Shown here: positions 7,200-14,498 of the stretch, in pieces | Position numbering within the stretch: the stretch's first letter is position 1 | How the letters are laid out: each line of letters begins with the position of its first letter | Assembly (NCBI GenBank): GCA_948957135.1 | Contig: CARDBT010000078.1 | Location: 1 to 15,237 of the forward strand | DNA: 15,237 nucleotides | Direction: 5' to 3' | Source of the DNA: COE1 sp910588595 | GTDB taxonomy: Bacteria > Bacillota > Clostridia > Lachnospirales > Lachnospiraceae | Notes under the pieces: generated by a model | What the model saw: only the letters and a program-made list of their open reading frames with translations | Database searches by the model: none | Told to the model about the DNA's origin: nothing | Made by a program: the position numbers and the translations under genes

Positions 7200-8078
7200 A
7201 TGGCACGTAAGGACGAAGCATTGAACCCTGACGCACCAGAGGCGCAGCTCAAGCAGCTAAAAGCAAGTCAGAAGGCGTTCAAACAGGAGCAGAAAAATCA
7301 GAAAAAAGAAGCGAAGAGACGCGCGAAGGAACTGGAAAATCAGGAGCGGGAATTAGATGAGCAGATCGAGGGCACGAACGCGTCCGTGGTTGTAGTCACG
7401 TTATTCATCATAGTAATATGGCTAGGGATTCTCTGCCTCCTGGTCAAGATGGATGTTGGCGGGTTTGGTTCCAATGTATTGACGCCGATGTTAAAAGATA
7501 TACCTATAGTCAACAAGATCTTACCTACAGAATTCGACACGGAGTCAACGGAAGAGAAATCTTATGGTGGATATAGCAGTATCAAAGAGGCAGTAGACCA
7601 GATCACAGAATTGGAAAGGAAGCTGGAACAGGCGCAGAGCACCAACACAGCGTATTCTGAACAGATCGAGCTGCTCAAGGCAGAGGGGGAACGCCTGAAG
7701 ACCTTTGAGAAAAATCAGGTAGCGTTCCAGGAAATCAAAGAAAAGTTCTATGAGGAAGTAGTGTATGCAGAAAATGGACCAGGTCCGGAAGCGTACCGTG
7801 AGTACTATGAAGGCATGGATCCGACAACAGCAGAGGCACTGTACAAACAAGTGATCCAGGAGGAAGCAGTCAACAGCAAGATGAGGGATTATGTGGCAAC
7901 CTACAGCAATATGGATGCAGCAAAGGCCGCAAGCATCCTCGGAGCCATGACGGACAATCTGGAACTGGCGGCAGATATCCTATCCAATCTTCCGGCGACG
8001 ACAAGAGGCTCGATCATGGGAGAGATGGATCCGGCAGTGGCAGCAAGGATTACTAAGATAATGAATCCAGGAAACTGA
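7200..8078 (+). CDS. ylxF: YlxF/MotE-like membrane protein with MgtE-N/FliG-like C-terminal domain
   Basis: This protein sits between fliJ and fliK, the position of ylxF in Bacillus. The 292-residue product has a very basic and acidic, Lys/Glu/Gln-rich N-terminal cytoplasmic segment and one transmembrane helix (about residues 61-83, SVVVVTLFIIVIWLGILCLL). A coiled coil (about 120-175) follows. The C-terminal domain resembles the MgtE N-terminal/FliG middle fold, with MDAAKAASILGAMTDN and TRGSIMGEMDPAVAARI. Related MotE/FlgX-type proteins assist stator or export components; the exact role here is not known. ATG at 7188 is an alternative start, but AAAGG would then be only 1 nt away, so 7200 is preferred even though its spacing (13 nt) is long. 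A 63-bp repeat lies just upstream. Confidence 0.8.
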   Translation: MARKDEALNPDAPEAQLKQLKASQKAFKQEQKNQKKEAKRRAKELENQERELDEQIEGTNASVVVVTLFIIVIWLGILCLLVKMDVGGFGSNVLTPMLKDIPIVNKILPTEFDTESTEEKSYGGYSSIKEAVDQITELERKLEQAQSTNTAYSEQIELLKAEGERLKTFEKNQVAFQEIKEKFYEEVVYAENGPGPEAYREYYEGMDPTTAEALYKQVIQEEAVNSKMRDYVATYSNMDAAKAASILGAMTDNLELAADILSNLPATTRGSIMGEMDPAVAARITKIMNPGN

Positions 8079-8087
8079 AGTTTCCTG
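8068..8087 (+). other. Hairpin with the ylxF stop codon in its loop
   Basis: CAGGAAAC and GTTTCCTG form an 8-bp perfect stem closed by the tetraloop TGAA, whose first three bases are the ylxF stop codon. An overlapping alternative palindrome AGTTTC-CT-GAAACT (8079-8092) is mutually exclusive with it. No U-tract follows, so it is probably not a simple terminator. Confidence 0.5.
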
Positions 8088-8106
8088 AAACTAAAGAGTC
8101 CAAAAC

Positions 8107-8135
8107 CTAAAGTTTTCAGATAATTTTACCGATAT
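8107..8135 (+). promoter_or_regulatory. Sigma-28 (SigD/FliA)-like promoter upstream of fliK
   Basis: CTAAA (8107-8111) and CCGATAT (8129-8135) match both halves of the flagellar sigma factor consensus; the -35 side extends to TAAAGTTT. The 17-bp spacer is one base longer than the usual CTAAA-N16-CCGATAT. A transcript would start near 8142 and read fliK, flgD, the TIGR02530 gene and flgE. The site lies in a 183-bp AT-rich gap, the only long gap in the middle of the operon. Function is inferred. Confidence 0.5.
8111..8125. promoter_or_regulatory. CodY-box-like site overlapping the sigma-28-like promoter
   Basis: AGTTTTCAGATAATT matches the CodY consensus at 13 of 15 positions. It overlaps the last base of the putative -35 and most of the spacer, the same placement as the CodY-like site in the flgB promoter. 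The repeated arrangement at two promoters makes a chance match less likely, but binding is not shown. Confidence 0.4.
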
Positions 8136-8150
8136 ATATTATGTAACTTT

Positions 8151-8187
8151 CAAATGAACTGAATTTTCAGACAATTTAGTTCATTTG
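8151..8187 (+). promoter_or_regulatory. Long stem-loop in the fliK leader with a CodY-like palindrome at its tip
   Basis: CAAATGAACTGAATT (8151-8165) pairs with AATTTAGTTCATTTG (8173-8187) over 15 positions, including one G-T wobble, around the 7-nt loop TTCAGAC. The tip, 8162-8176, reads AATTTTCAGACAATT, which matches the CodY consensus at 14 of 15 positions. It could be a DNA operator, an mRNA structure protecting or attenuating the fliK transcript, or both. There is no U-run directly after the stem, which argues against an ordinary terminator. Confidence 0.55.
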
Positions 8188-8261
8188 TTGAGTTAAATAA
8201 ACATGTGCATAAAAAGATATATGTACATTGAAAATTAAAGAGGAAGAAAGGAGGAATGACA

Positions 8262-9812
8262 ATGACGGACACAGCCCTAAAAAGTGCGTTTTTTGGAGCA
8301 GATCCACTGAATCCTGCATTGAAGGCTGCAAGCGTACAGAAGACAGCACAGCCGTCGGCAGGCAGTGCGCAGGATTTTGGAGCAGTGCTTGACAAGACAG
8401 CGCAAAAAATCGAAAACTCGAAGCAGCCATCCGCAGATAGAAGTGAAAACTCCAAGCCACAGCAGCCTAAAGAAGTGGATGCCAGCACAGAGGCGGATGA
8501 GATGAAGCAGGGCGAGATCGTGGAGGATGTCGACACAGTAGTGGACGAAAAAGTATCTGATACAGTGCCTGACATGAAAGAGACTGCAGTGGAAGGACCT
8601 GAGACTGAGGAAACGGTCGATGAGATGACGATTGATGAGATCGCACATGCTTTAGAGCAGATCATCGTACAGATCAAAGAGATCCTTGGTATCACAGATG
8701 AGGAACTTATGATTGGTATGGAGGAGCTGGATCTGCAGCCTTATGATCTGCTGAATGCCGACAATATATCACAGCTTGTAGCCACCATATCCGGTGAGGA
8801 TTCAGTGATCAGCCTTGTTGCGAACGAGGAACTTTACACGGCAATGCAGGATATTACAGCGATGGTGGAGACACAGGTAGGTGAGCTGCTCGATCAAACA
8901 GGACTCACGAGTGAGGAGTTTGAGACAATACTGCAGAAACTTCAGGAGATGGAGAATCAGGATTCGGGAGAACAGATATTATCCTTTGAAACGGAAGCAG
9001 CAGAAGCACCAGTAGAACAGCCGGCTGTAAAGGAGCAGGTTGCGGATGAACCGATCGTAAAATATGAGGATAATACCAAATCAACCGAACAGCCTGCAAA
9101 ACAGTATGATACGCTTCCGGAAAAGCCGCAGGAAAATTCAGTTGAAGTTTCCGCAAAACCTCAGACACAGGGCAGCGAAAAGGATGCGAAAGGCAGCGAT
9201 GAAAAAGGTTCCGAAAATTTCAGTCAGGATCATGCATCGCAGAATTTTCAGAGTAATCTCAATGAAATGAATGACGTAACAGCGGCAGAAGGAATTGAAA
9301 AGTTTACGTCGGAGAGTACAGACAACATTATGAGACAGCTCGCCGACATGGTGAAGATCATCAAAAATGAAAATCTCACCGAGATGGAACTGCAGCTGCA
9401 TCCGGCAAGCCTTGGCACAGTCAACGTGTCCCTGACGACAAAAGGCGGCGTAGTGACAGCAGAATTTACCACGCAAAACGAGACGGTGAAAGCAGCGATT
9501 GAAGCGCAGGCATCACAGCTGAGGGCAAATCTCGAAGAGCAGGGAGTCAAAGTTGAGGCGATCGAGGTGTCAGTGGAAAGCCACCAGATGGAGCGCAATC
9601 TTGACAAAAACGGACAGGAGCAGCAGAGGCAGGCACAGGAGCAGGAGAGAGGACGTATCCAGGGGATACGCAGAGGCAGGAGCAGCATCAATCTCAGGGC
9701 ATTTACCGATGGGGAGGAACTAGAAGGAGAAATGCAGGGAGCGGATGATGCGACAAGGATCGCTATGGAGATCATGGCAGCAAACGGAAACACGATGGAT
9801 CTGTTAGTATGA
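8262..9812 (+). CDS. fliK: Flagellar hook-length control protein FliK
   Basis: FliK is the secreted molecular ruler that measures hook length and switches the export gate from rod/hook to filament substrates. The 516-residue product has a long low-complexity, Glu/Ser/Lys/Gln-rich N-terminal ruler region. The C-terminal Flg_hook domain follows (about residues 365-445), with LTEMELQLHPASLGTVNVSL and QLRANLEEQGVKVEAIEV. A Gln/Arg-rich tail ends the protein. An ATG at 8256 is only 1 nt from AAAGGAGG (8247-8254), so the ATG at 8262 with a 7-nt spacer is chosen. The gene is preceded by the longest non-coding gap inside the operon, with a sigma-28-like promoter and a stem-loop. Confidence 0.95.
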   Translation: MTDTALKSAFFGADPLNPALKAASVQKTAQPSAGSAQDFGAVLDKTAQKIENSKQPSADRSENSKPQQPKEVDASTEADEMKQGEIVEDVDTVVDEKVSDTVPDMKETAVEGPETEETVDEMTIDEIAHALEQIIVQIKEILGITDEELMIGMEELDLQPYDLLNADNISQLVATISGEDSVISLVANEELYTAMQDITAMVETQVGELLDQTGLTSEEFETILQKLQEMENQDSGEQILSFETEAAEAPVEQPAVKEQVADEPIVKYEDNTKSTEQPAKQYDTLPEKPQENSVEVSAKPQTQGSEKDAKGSDEKGSENFSQDHASQNFQSNLNEMNDVTAAEGIEKFTSESTDNIMRQLADMVKIIKNENLTEMELQLHPASLGTVNVSLTTKGGVVTAEFTTQNETVKAAIEAQASQLRANLEEQGVKVEAIEVSVESHQMERNLDKNGQEQQRQAQEQERGRIQGIRRGRSSINLRAFTDGEELEGEMQGADDATRIAMEIMAANGNTMDLLV

Positions 9813-9880
9813 TTTAATTGTCATAAAAATTTGCAGCCTAAAATGCAGTATGAAGCAGTATGAAAAAGAGAGGTGGACAA

Positions 9881-11268
9881 ATGGGAAGTTTAATAGCACC
9901 GTTTGACGAGAAGGGAAATCTGCAGACACAAACCACATCAGGTGATTCCCTGAAAAATAAAAGCGGTAAGAATAAAAACACAGTGGACAGTGATATGTTC
10001 CTGACACTTCTGGTGGCGGAGATGCAGAACCAGGATCCGCTGGAGCCGACGAGCAATACCGAGTGGGTATCGCAGTACGCAACCTTCACACAGGTTCAGC
10101 AGATGAGCGAGATGGCGGAATCCATTGATGTGCTCAGGGCGAATAATCTGATCGGCAAGGAAGTCATTATGAGGACGACCAGCGAGAGCACTGGTGATGT
10201 CAACTACATTCAGGGTATTGTAGATTTTGTGGAAGTTGAAAACGGCAAGCCGCTGCTTGTGATCGATGACAAGAAGTATTCGATCAGTGATCTGGATACG
10301 ATCGTCAGCAGCCAGTATTCGGCGGCATATGAGAAGTATAGTACTTTCAAGGAAATGATCGATGCACTTCCCGATGTAGCTTTTGCAAACAGAACCTATG
10401 AGAATGTTGTGCAGGGAGCATTGGACTTCTACAACACAATGGACGATTATCAGAAGAATTTCATGAAGATCTATGGTTCAGAGCAGATGGAGAAGTTTAC
10501 AGAGTGGAAACTTGAGCTTGAAAATATGGGTATCAAGTTCAAAGATACTTCTGTGGAGGAAGAAGAGGAGAAGACATCTCTTGACGATATTCTGGAAAGC
10601 TTCAATACCAAGATGAATGCTATTATTGAAAAACTGAACTTGCTGTCAGAGAACAAAACAGATACGGATCAGTCCGGAACGGTAAACAAACCGGGAACAG
10701 ATGCAGATCAGTCCGGAACAACAAACAAGCCAGANNNNNNNNNNNNNNNNNNNNNNNNNNNNNNNNNNNNNNNNNNNNNNNNNNNNNNNNNNNNNNNNNN
10801 NNNNNNNNNNNNNNNNNNNNNNNNNNNNNNNNNNCCGGAACAACAAACAAGCCAGACACAGACACAGATCAGTCCGGAGCGGTAAACAAACCGGGAACAG
10901 ATGCAGATCAGTCCGGAACAACAAACAAGCCAGACACAGACACAGATCAGTCCGGAGCGGTAAACAAGCCGGAGCCAGACGCAGATCAGTCCGGAACAGC
11001 AAACAAGCCGGAAACAGATGGAGATCAGTCCGGAACAGCAAACAAGCCGGAAACAGATGGAGATCAGTCCGGAACAGCAAACAAGCCGGAAACAGATGGA
11101 GATCAGTCCGGAACGGTAAACAAGCCGGAAACAGACACAGACCAGTCAGGTTCAGAAAACAATTCGGGCGAGGTCACAGGCGATAAGACTGAGGAAAACA
11201 AGCCGGATGTTGCTGACAAGACCGAGGAGGGCACCAACGATCAGACAGAAGAGACAGAGAATGCATAG
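9881..11268 (+). CDS. flgD: Flagellar hook capping protein FlgD with long tandem-repeat tail (interrupted by assembly gap)
   Basis: FlgD is the cap that catalyses addition of FlgE subunits during hook growth. The conserved N-terminal half is clear: MFLTLLVAEMQNQDPLEP, then NTEWVSQYATFTQVQQM and ANNLIGKEV. A short beta-rich part ending near ISDLDTIVSSQY and a helical, acidic segment follow. From 10667 the protein turns into 13-residue repeats of the type DQSGTxNKPxTDx, continuing to 11139 and ending in an acidic Glu/Thr/Asp tail with TAG at 11266. A run of 100 N (10735-10834) breaks the reading frame as printed. The repeat frame on both sides is the same protein pattern, so I treat it as one gene. 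At least 427 residues are visible. AGGTGG before ATG 9881 supports that start over ATG 9860. Confidence 0.88.
10667..11139 (+). repeat. In-frame 39-bp tandem repeat array in flgD
   Basis: Units of 39 bp (13 codons) begin with GATCAGTCCGGA and encode DQSG-xx-NKP-x-TD-x. Two units, the second incomplete, lie left of the N gap. To its right are a partial unit, seven full units and a degenerate one (DQSGSENNSGEVT). Three adjacent units translate identically (DQSGTANKPETDG). Elsewhere units alternate in a 78-bp higher-order pair (...AVNKPGTDA then ...TTNKPDTDT). Such an array can change copy number without shifting frame. It also explains open but meaningless frames on both strands here. Confidence 0.93.
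10735..10834. other. Assembly gap (100 N) inside the flgD repeat array
   Basis: Exactly 100 N replace part of the tandem array, the usual placeholder for a gap of unknown size. Keeping the repeat phase on both sides in frame requires a true missing length of 17 + 39n bp; 100 does not fit. The apparent frame change across the gap is therefore an artefact. Confidence 0.95.
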
Positions 11269-11316
11269 CAGGATCTGAAAACAAATTAAAGGCTTTATGG
11301 TGAGGGGGAATGCGCG

Positions 11317-11724
11317 ATGAATATTAACAACAGTCAATTCCTTTCCATTGAACAGCTACAGGATCAATATCTAAAACAGCAAAAGGTCAATTCTGGAAAC
11401 AAGACACCTCAGGGCATGAGCTTTGAAGAGATCCTTCATAAGCAGCGGACGCAGGGAACATCAACTACAGAGGTTGTGCGGTTCTCAAAACATGCCGCGA
11501 ACAGACTGAGCGACAGGAAGATCGAACTGACCGACGAACAACTGGAAAGGTTGAATGATGGCACGAAAAAGGCAGGGGCAAAAGGAATCAAGGATTCTCT
11601 GGTACTCGTAGATCAGCTTGCATTTATCGTGAACACAAAGAGTAATACTGTCATCACAGCAATGGATCAGACAGAGGCAAATGAAAATATTTATACAAAT
11701 ATTGACGGAGCCGTAATTATCTAA
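11317..11724 (+). CDS. TIGR02530-type flagellar operon protein
   Basis: The 135-residue product matches the small protein found between flgD and flgE in many Clostridia and some Bacilli (flagellar operon protein of the TIGR02530/DUF3766 type). The N-terminal part is short and polar. The conserved C-terminal block contains FSKHAANRLSDRKIELTDEQ, LNDGTKKAGAKGIKDSLVLV and a final NTKSNTVITAMDQTE...IDGAVII. There is no signal peptide or membrane helix, so it is probably cytoplasmic or exported by the flagellar system. Its molecular role is not established; the location suggests a hook-assembly helper. GAGGGGG (11302-11308) lies 8 nt upstream of the ATG. Confidence 0.85.
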   Translation: MNINNSQFLSIEQLQDQYLKQQKVNSGNKTPQGMSFEEILHKQRTQGTSTTEVVRFSKHAANRLSDRKIELTDEQLERLNDGTKKAGAKGIKDSLVLVDQLAFIVNTKSNTVITAMDQTEANENIYTNIDGAVII

Positions 11725-11835
11725 TACAGGATGTAAAGACAAAGCCGGACCTTTTAAGGAGGCTTACCAACCCTCGGAATGACGGATGAGGGGTAGAAAT
11801 TGACGGCAAATATAATTTTAGGAGGTCACTTAATT

Positions 11836-13881
11836 ATGATGAGAGCACTTTATTCTGGTGTATCAGGACTCAGAACACATCAGACAAGAATGGACGTTAT
11901 CGGTAACAATATTGCAAATGTAAATACCACTGCATATAAGGCAAAGCAGATGAACTTCTCTGATATGCTTTATCAGACGACACAGGCAGCGACAGGCGCA
12001 AATGCAGCAAACGGTACAGGTGGTACGAACCCCAGACAGATCGGTCTCGGTGTGAAGGGCGCAGCCATCAACACGACCATCACGCAGGAAGGTGCAAACC
12101 AGTCCACAGGCAATCCGTTTGACTTAAAGATCACAGGTGAAGCATTTTTCGTGGTAAGTGATGGAACCAATACTTTCTATACCAGAGATGGATCTTTTGA
12201 TGTGGACGACGCAGGAAATCTCTGCATGGCAAGTACCGGCTACATCGTGCAGGGCTGGGGTGTTGACGAGAATGGAGATATCGTACAGGGCAGCGTAGGC
12301 GGTATCCATGTGACAGCGATAGATACATTTGGAGCAGACGCTACAAAACAGGCTAGGATCAGTGGTATCATCGACAAGAATGACAGCGAGTTTGAGAATA
12401 GGACAAAAGGCGGCAAATCAGTCACTGTAGATCTCTATGATAAGGCTGGATATGCTTATAATATGAAGTTTGGTATACTGCCGACACAGACCACTACAAG
12501 TGGTACAAGAGATATTACAAACAGAGAAGTAGAATATGGAGTCGGTGATTTGTATAAAGTTGATATTTCCAAACTGACGTTCACATACCAGGATGGCAAT
12601 GAGACGAAGACACTTTCCAGCTCAGAAAATCCGGAATTTATGAAGGACTTGGAGGATACAATCTGGACTTATATTGCTGATCCAACCCAAAATCCCTATA
12701 AGTGTAACGGTACACACCAGCTTGGAACAAAAGACAGTAATGTAACTATTGATCTGCAGAATTTCCTTAATAATCATCCTGACTATAAGGGAACTACACT
12801 GGCTAATGGTACATTGGGAAATATTACAACTCTCACAGTTAACTTTTCCGGTGATTCCGGTTTTATGAGTACACAGCCGAAATATCCGCTCAGTGACGCA
12901 GACAAGGCAAAAGTGAGTGTTATTTCGCAGGAAGCAGTTAACCAGATATATGATGCAACAACTACTACAGGTGGAAGCGCTTGGACACTGTATCAGGTCA
13001 AAAAAGCATACGGCGGTCCTAATACCGTGTCCATTACATCAGTACAGCAGACATTCTTGGATGATAATGATAATACACAGACAGATTACATCTTCAAGTA
13101 CAATGCAACAGATTCGATTCCTGACATTCCAACCAGTCAGAATGATGATATTGTAAAGATACTGCGACTGTTCCAGTCCAAGGAGGTAAAACCAGTATAC
13201 ACGACACAGGAATCAAAAGATATCAGCACTGTTCAAAAGGGAAGTTATGACATTACTTTGCTGGCGATCACAGATGCGACTGGAAAAGAGATCAGTATTG
13301 ATGCACTGAAGAATGGCGGTACAACATCATGGAATGTTCAGTATGATGACGGTACTGGCGAATTCCGGTATGTGGGTCAGGAAGGCAATGATACTTTTAA
13401 TGTAAATCTCAGTGTACTTGGTACAAATTTTGATAATGTTGAAGTAGATATCTCAGGCACTGTCGACGGGAACAATGATAAGAAATGTTCAGTAGCAGGA
13501 AAGAAACTCGATGGCCGCAGGATCGGTACGAGATCTGGTGTAACCGTTGGAACTGACGGTATCGTCACAGCGCTGTACAGCAATGGTATGTCCAGAAAGC
13601 TTGGCCAGATCTGTGTTAGTACTTTCCCGAATGCAATGGGTCTCGAGAATGCAGGTGACAACCTCTATCAGGTGACAGCAAGTTCAGGGGATCCTGCCCT
13701 TGTTGACATCAAGGCAAGCGGAACAGGTTCCATCACGAGTGGTATCCTCGAGATGTCCAATGTAGACCTCTCCCAGCAGTTCACAGACATGATCACCACA
13801 CAGAGAGGCTTCCAGGCAAACAGCCGTATCATCACGACCTCTGATACACTGCTCGAAGAGCTGATCAACCTCAAGAGATAA
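11836..13881 (+). CDS. flgE: Flagellar hook protein FlgE
   Basis: FlgE polymerises into the flexible hook joining rod and filament. The 681-residue product starts with MMRALYSGVSGLRTHQTRMD and the NNIANVNTTAYKAKQMNFSD motif. It ends with the conserved C-terminal helix EMSNVDLSQQFTDMITTQRG-FQANSRIITTSDTLLEELINLKR, as in all hook proteins. It is much longer than the enterobacterial protein (about 400 residues), because of a large central region (about residues 200-540) expected to form surface domains. That centre uses more A/T-ending codons than either end. AGGAGGT (11820-11826) is 9 nt before ATG 11836 (ATG 11839 is possible). A CCCTC/GAGGG hairpin (11771-11792) lies in the leader. It is the last recognisable flagellar gene in the window. 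Confidence 0.97.
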   Translation: MMRALYSGVSGLRTHQTRMDVIGNNIANVNTTAYKAKQMNFSDMLYQTTQAATGANAANGTGGTNPRQIGLGVKGAAINTTITQEGANQSTGNPFDLKITGEAFFVVSDGTNTFYTRDGSFDVDDAGNLCMASTGYIVQGWGVDENGDIVQGSVGGIHVTAIDTFGADATKQARISGIIDKNDSEFENRTKGGKSVTVDLYDKAGYAYNMKFGILPTQTTTSGTRDITNREVEYGVGDLYKVDISKLTFTYQDGNETKTLSSSENPEFMKDLEDTIWTYIADPTQNPYKCNGTHQLGTKDSNVTIDLQNFLNNHPDYKGTTLANGTLGNITTLTVNFSGDSGFMSTQPKYPLSDADKAKVSVISQEAVNQIYDATTTTGGSAWTLYQVKKAYGGPNTVSITSVQQTFLDDNDNTQTDYIFKYNATDSIPDIPTSQNDDIVKILRLFQSKEVKPVYTTQESKDISTVQKGSYDITLLAITDATGKEISIDALKNGGTTSWNVQYDDGTGEFRYVGQEGNDTFNVNLSVLGTNFDNVEVDISGTVDGNNDKKCSVAGKKLDGRRIGTRSGVTVGTDGIVTALYSNGMSRKLGQICVSTFPNAMGLENAGDNLYQVTASSGDPALVDIKASGTGSITSGILEMSNVDLSQQFTDMITTQRGFQANSRIITTSDTLLEELINLKR

Positions 13882-13900
13882 TAAGCTAATATAAAACAAT

Positions 13901-13935
13901 AAAGAAACAGATAGGCAGGTCCTGTCTGTTTCTTT
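13901..13935 (+). terminator. Stem-loop terminator after flgE
   Basis: AAAGAAACAGA and TCTGTTTCTTT form an 11-bp perfect stem. It extends inward through a T-G wobble and AGG/CCT around a 5-nt CAGGT loop, starting 19 bp after the flgE stop codon. The 3' arm ends in TTTCTTT rather than a pure U-run. It probably ends or trims the flagellar transcript. The second structured repeat begins at its 3' edge. Confidence 0.7.
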
Positions 13936-14026
13936 ATGCACACAGGCACCCAGAGGAAGCATGTCAGCAGAAGCTGACGGGTGCCCGGCGCGCGAGTAGT
14001 GGAGAAGGTCGTTCCCCTACTCGATT
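13933..14026 (+). repeat. Structured repeat element, copy 2 (RNA-like)
   Basis: Aligned with copy 1 (1044-1151), it shares TTTATGCACAC, the GGCACCCAGAGGAAG segment, the GTCA/TGAC stem, GCGCGAGTAG and the terminal TTCCCCTAC hairpin arm. GGCACCC (13945-13951) pairs perfectly with GGGTGCC (13979-13985). The tip is a compact GTCAGC-AGAA-GCTGAC hairpin (13963-13978) instead of the longer one in copy 1. CGAGTAG pairs with CTACTCG around the last hairpin. It follows the flgE stem-loop directly, so both copies lie just 3' of flagellar genes. Confidence 0.7.
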
Positions 14027-14086
14027 TAGCTATACAATTGGATTTCTCTCGGTGCTGTTTATGCACAGCATGACTGCATCACGTGA

Positions 14087-14293
14087 CAAAAACCTGCAAA
14101 AGGCACATTTCAGCAGTACTTACATCGGAGCCTCAATGAAGTGGAAGAAGGATATTTGCATATCATTGACGAACCTGTTGACATTCAAAATGATATATTT
14201 CAGCATCCGAGAACGACAATGGATGAAAATGCCGGGTTTTTAACAAAACGTCCATTAAAGGTAAAAATGATTTCTGAATTAATAAGTAACTGA
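14087..14293 (+). pseudogene. Possible 3' remnant of an unidentified gene
   Basis: The frame ending at TGA 14291-14293 reads a protein-like stretch (...LHRSLNEVEEGYLHIIDEP... to ...FLTKRPLKVKMISELISN) with balanced residues. It has no start codon, and a stop lies directly upstream. The adjacent +1 frame gives MHSMTASRDKNLQ just before it, so a single frameshift near 14096-14100 could join the two. I do not recognise the family. It may equally be chance; it is too short to be sure. Confidence 0.25.
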
Positions 14294-14485
14294 TTTTAAT
14301 GCTGTCAAACTACAGGGAACACTTTTTTGAAAAGAGAGAACAAATATAAAAAATGGGGTAAGCATTCTGTAGAAGCCACGAAAATTTGGTAAGTGTGAGC
14401 TGCTTGGAAACGCGGCGCAGATTGCCGGGATGAAATTAAGATGAGAATATAATGAAAAAGACAGGATTTCTTGGAATATCTGTAT

Positions 14486-14498
14486 CAAACACGCTCTA
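14486..14498. repeat. Isolated copy of the MITE-like end sequence
   Basis: CAAACACGCTCTA here is identical to the right-hand end of the element at 7106-7168. No matching inverted partner is seen within about 150 bp upstream. It may be a decayed or truncated member of the same repeat family, and it interrupts a short open frame that starts MKKTGFLGISV at 14452. Confidence 0.45.

Noticed and set aside
8151..8187. Intrinsic terminator before fliK
   Set aside because: The stem is AT-rich and followed by TTGAGTTAAAT rather than a U-tract; fliK has a strong ribosome-binding site downstream.
9242..9256. CodY-like 12/15 match within fliK
   Set aside because: Weaker match, inside coding sequence and away from any promoter-like element.
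9248..9793. 181-codon - strand frame opposite fliK
   Set aside because: Ser/Cys-rich shadow of the FliK C-terminal domain, with no independent evidence.
10646..11080. Open frame on the - strand through the flgD repeat (repeating MLFRTDLHLFPACL-like units)
   Set aside because: The 39-bp unit is a multiple of three, so any frame without a stop in one unit stays open. There is no ribosome-binding site, and it is antisense to a clear FlgD tail.
10667..11139. CRISPR array
   Set aside because: Units are contiguous without unique spacers, and they encode one continuous protein pattern.
10701..11186. Second + frame through the repeat (Arg/Asn/Lys/Gln-rich units)
   Set aside because: Same periodicity artefact; the in-frame continuation of FlgD (DQSG..NKP) runs from before the gap to a stop after the repeats.
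11800..11835. TTG start extending FlgE by 12 residues
   Set aside because: AGGAGGT at 11820-11826 lies inside that extension and serves ATG 11836/11839; FlgE proteins start M(M)R.LYSG.
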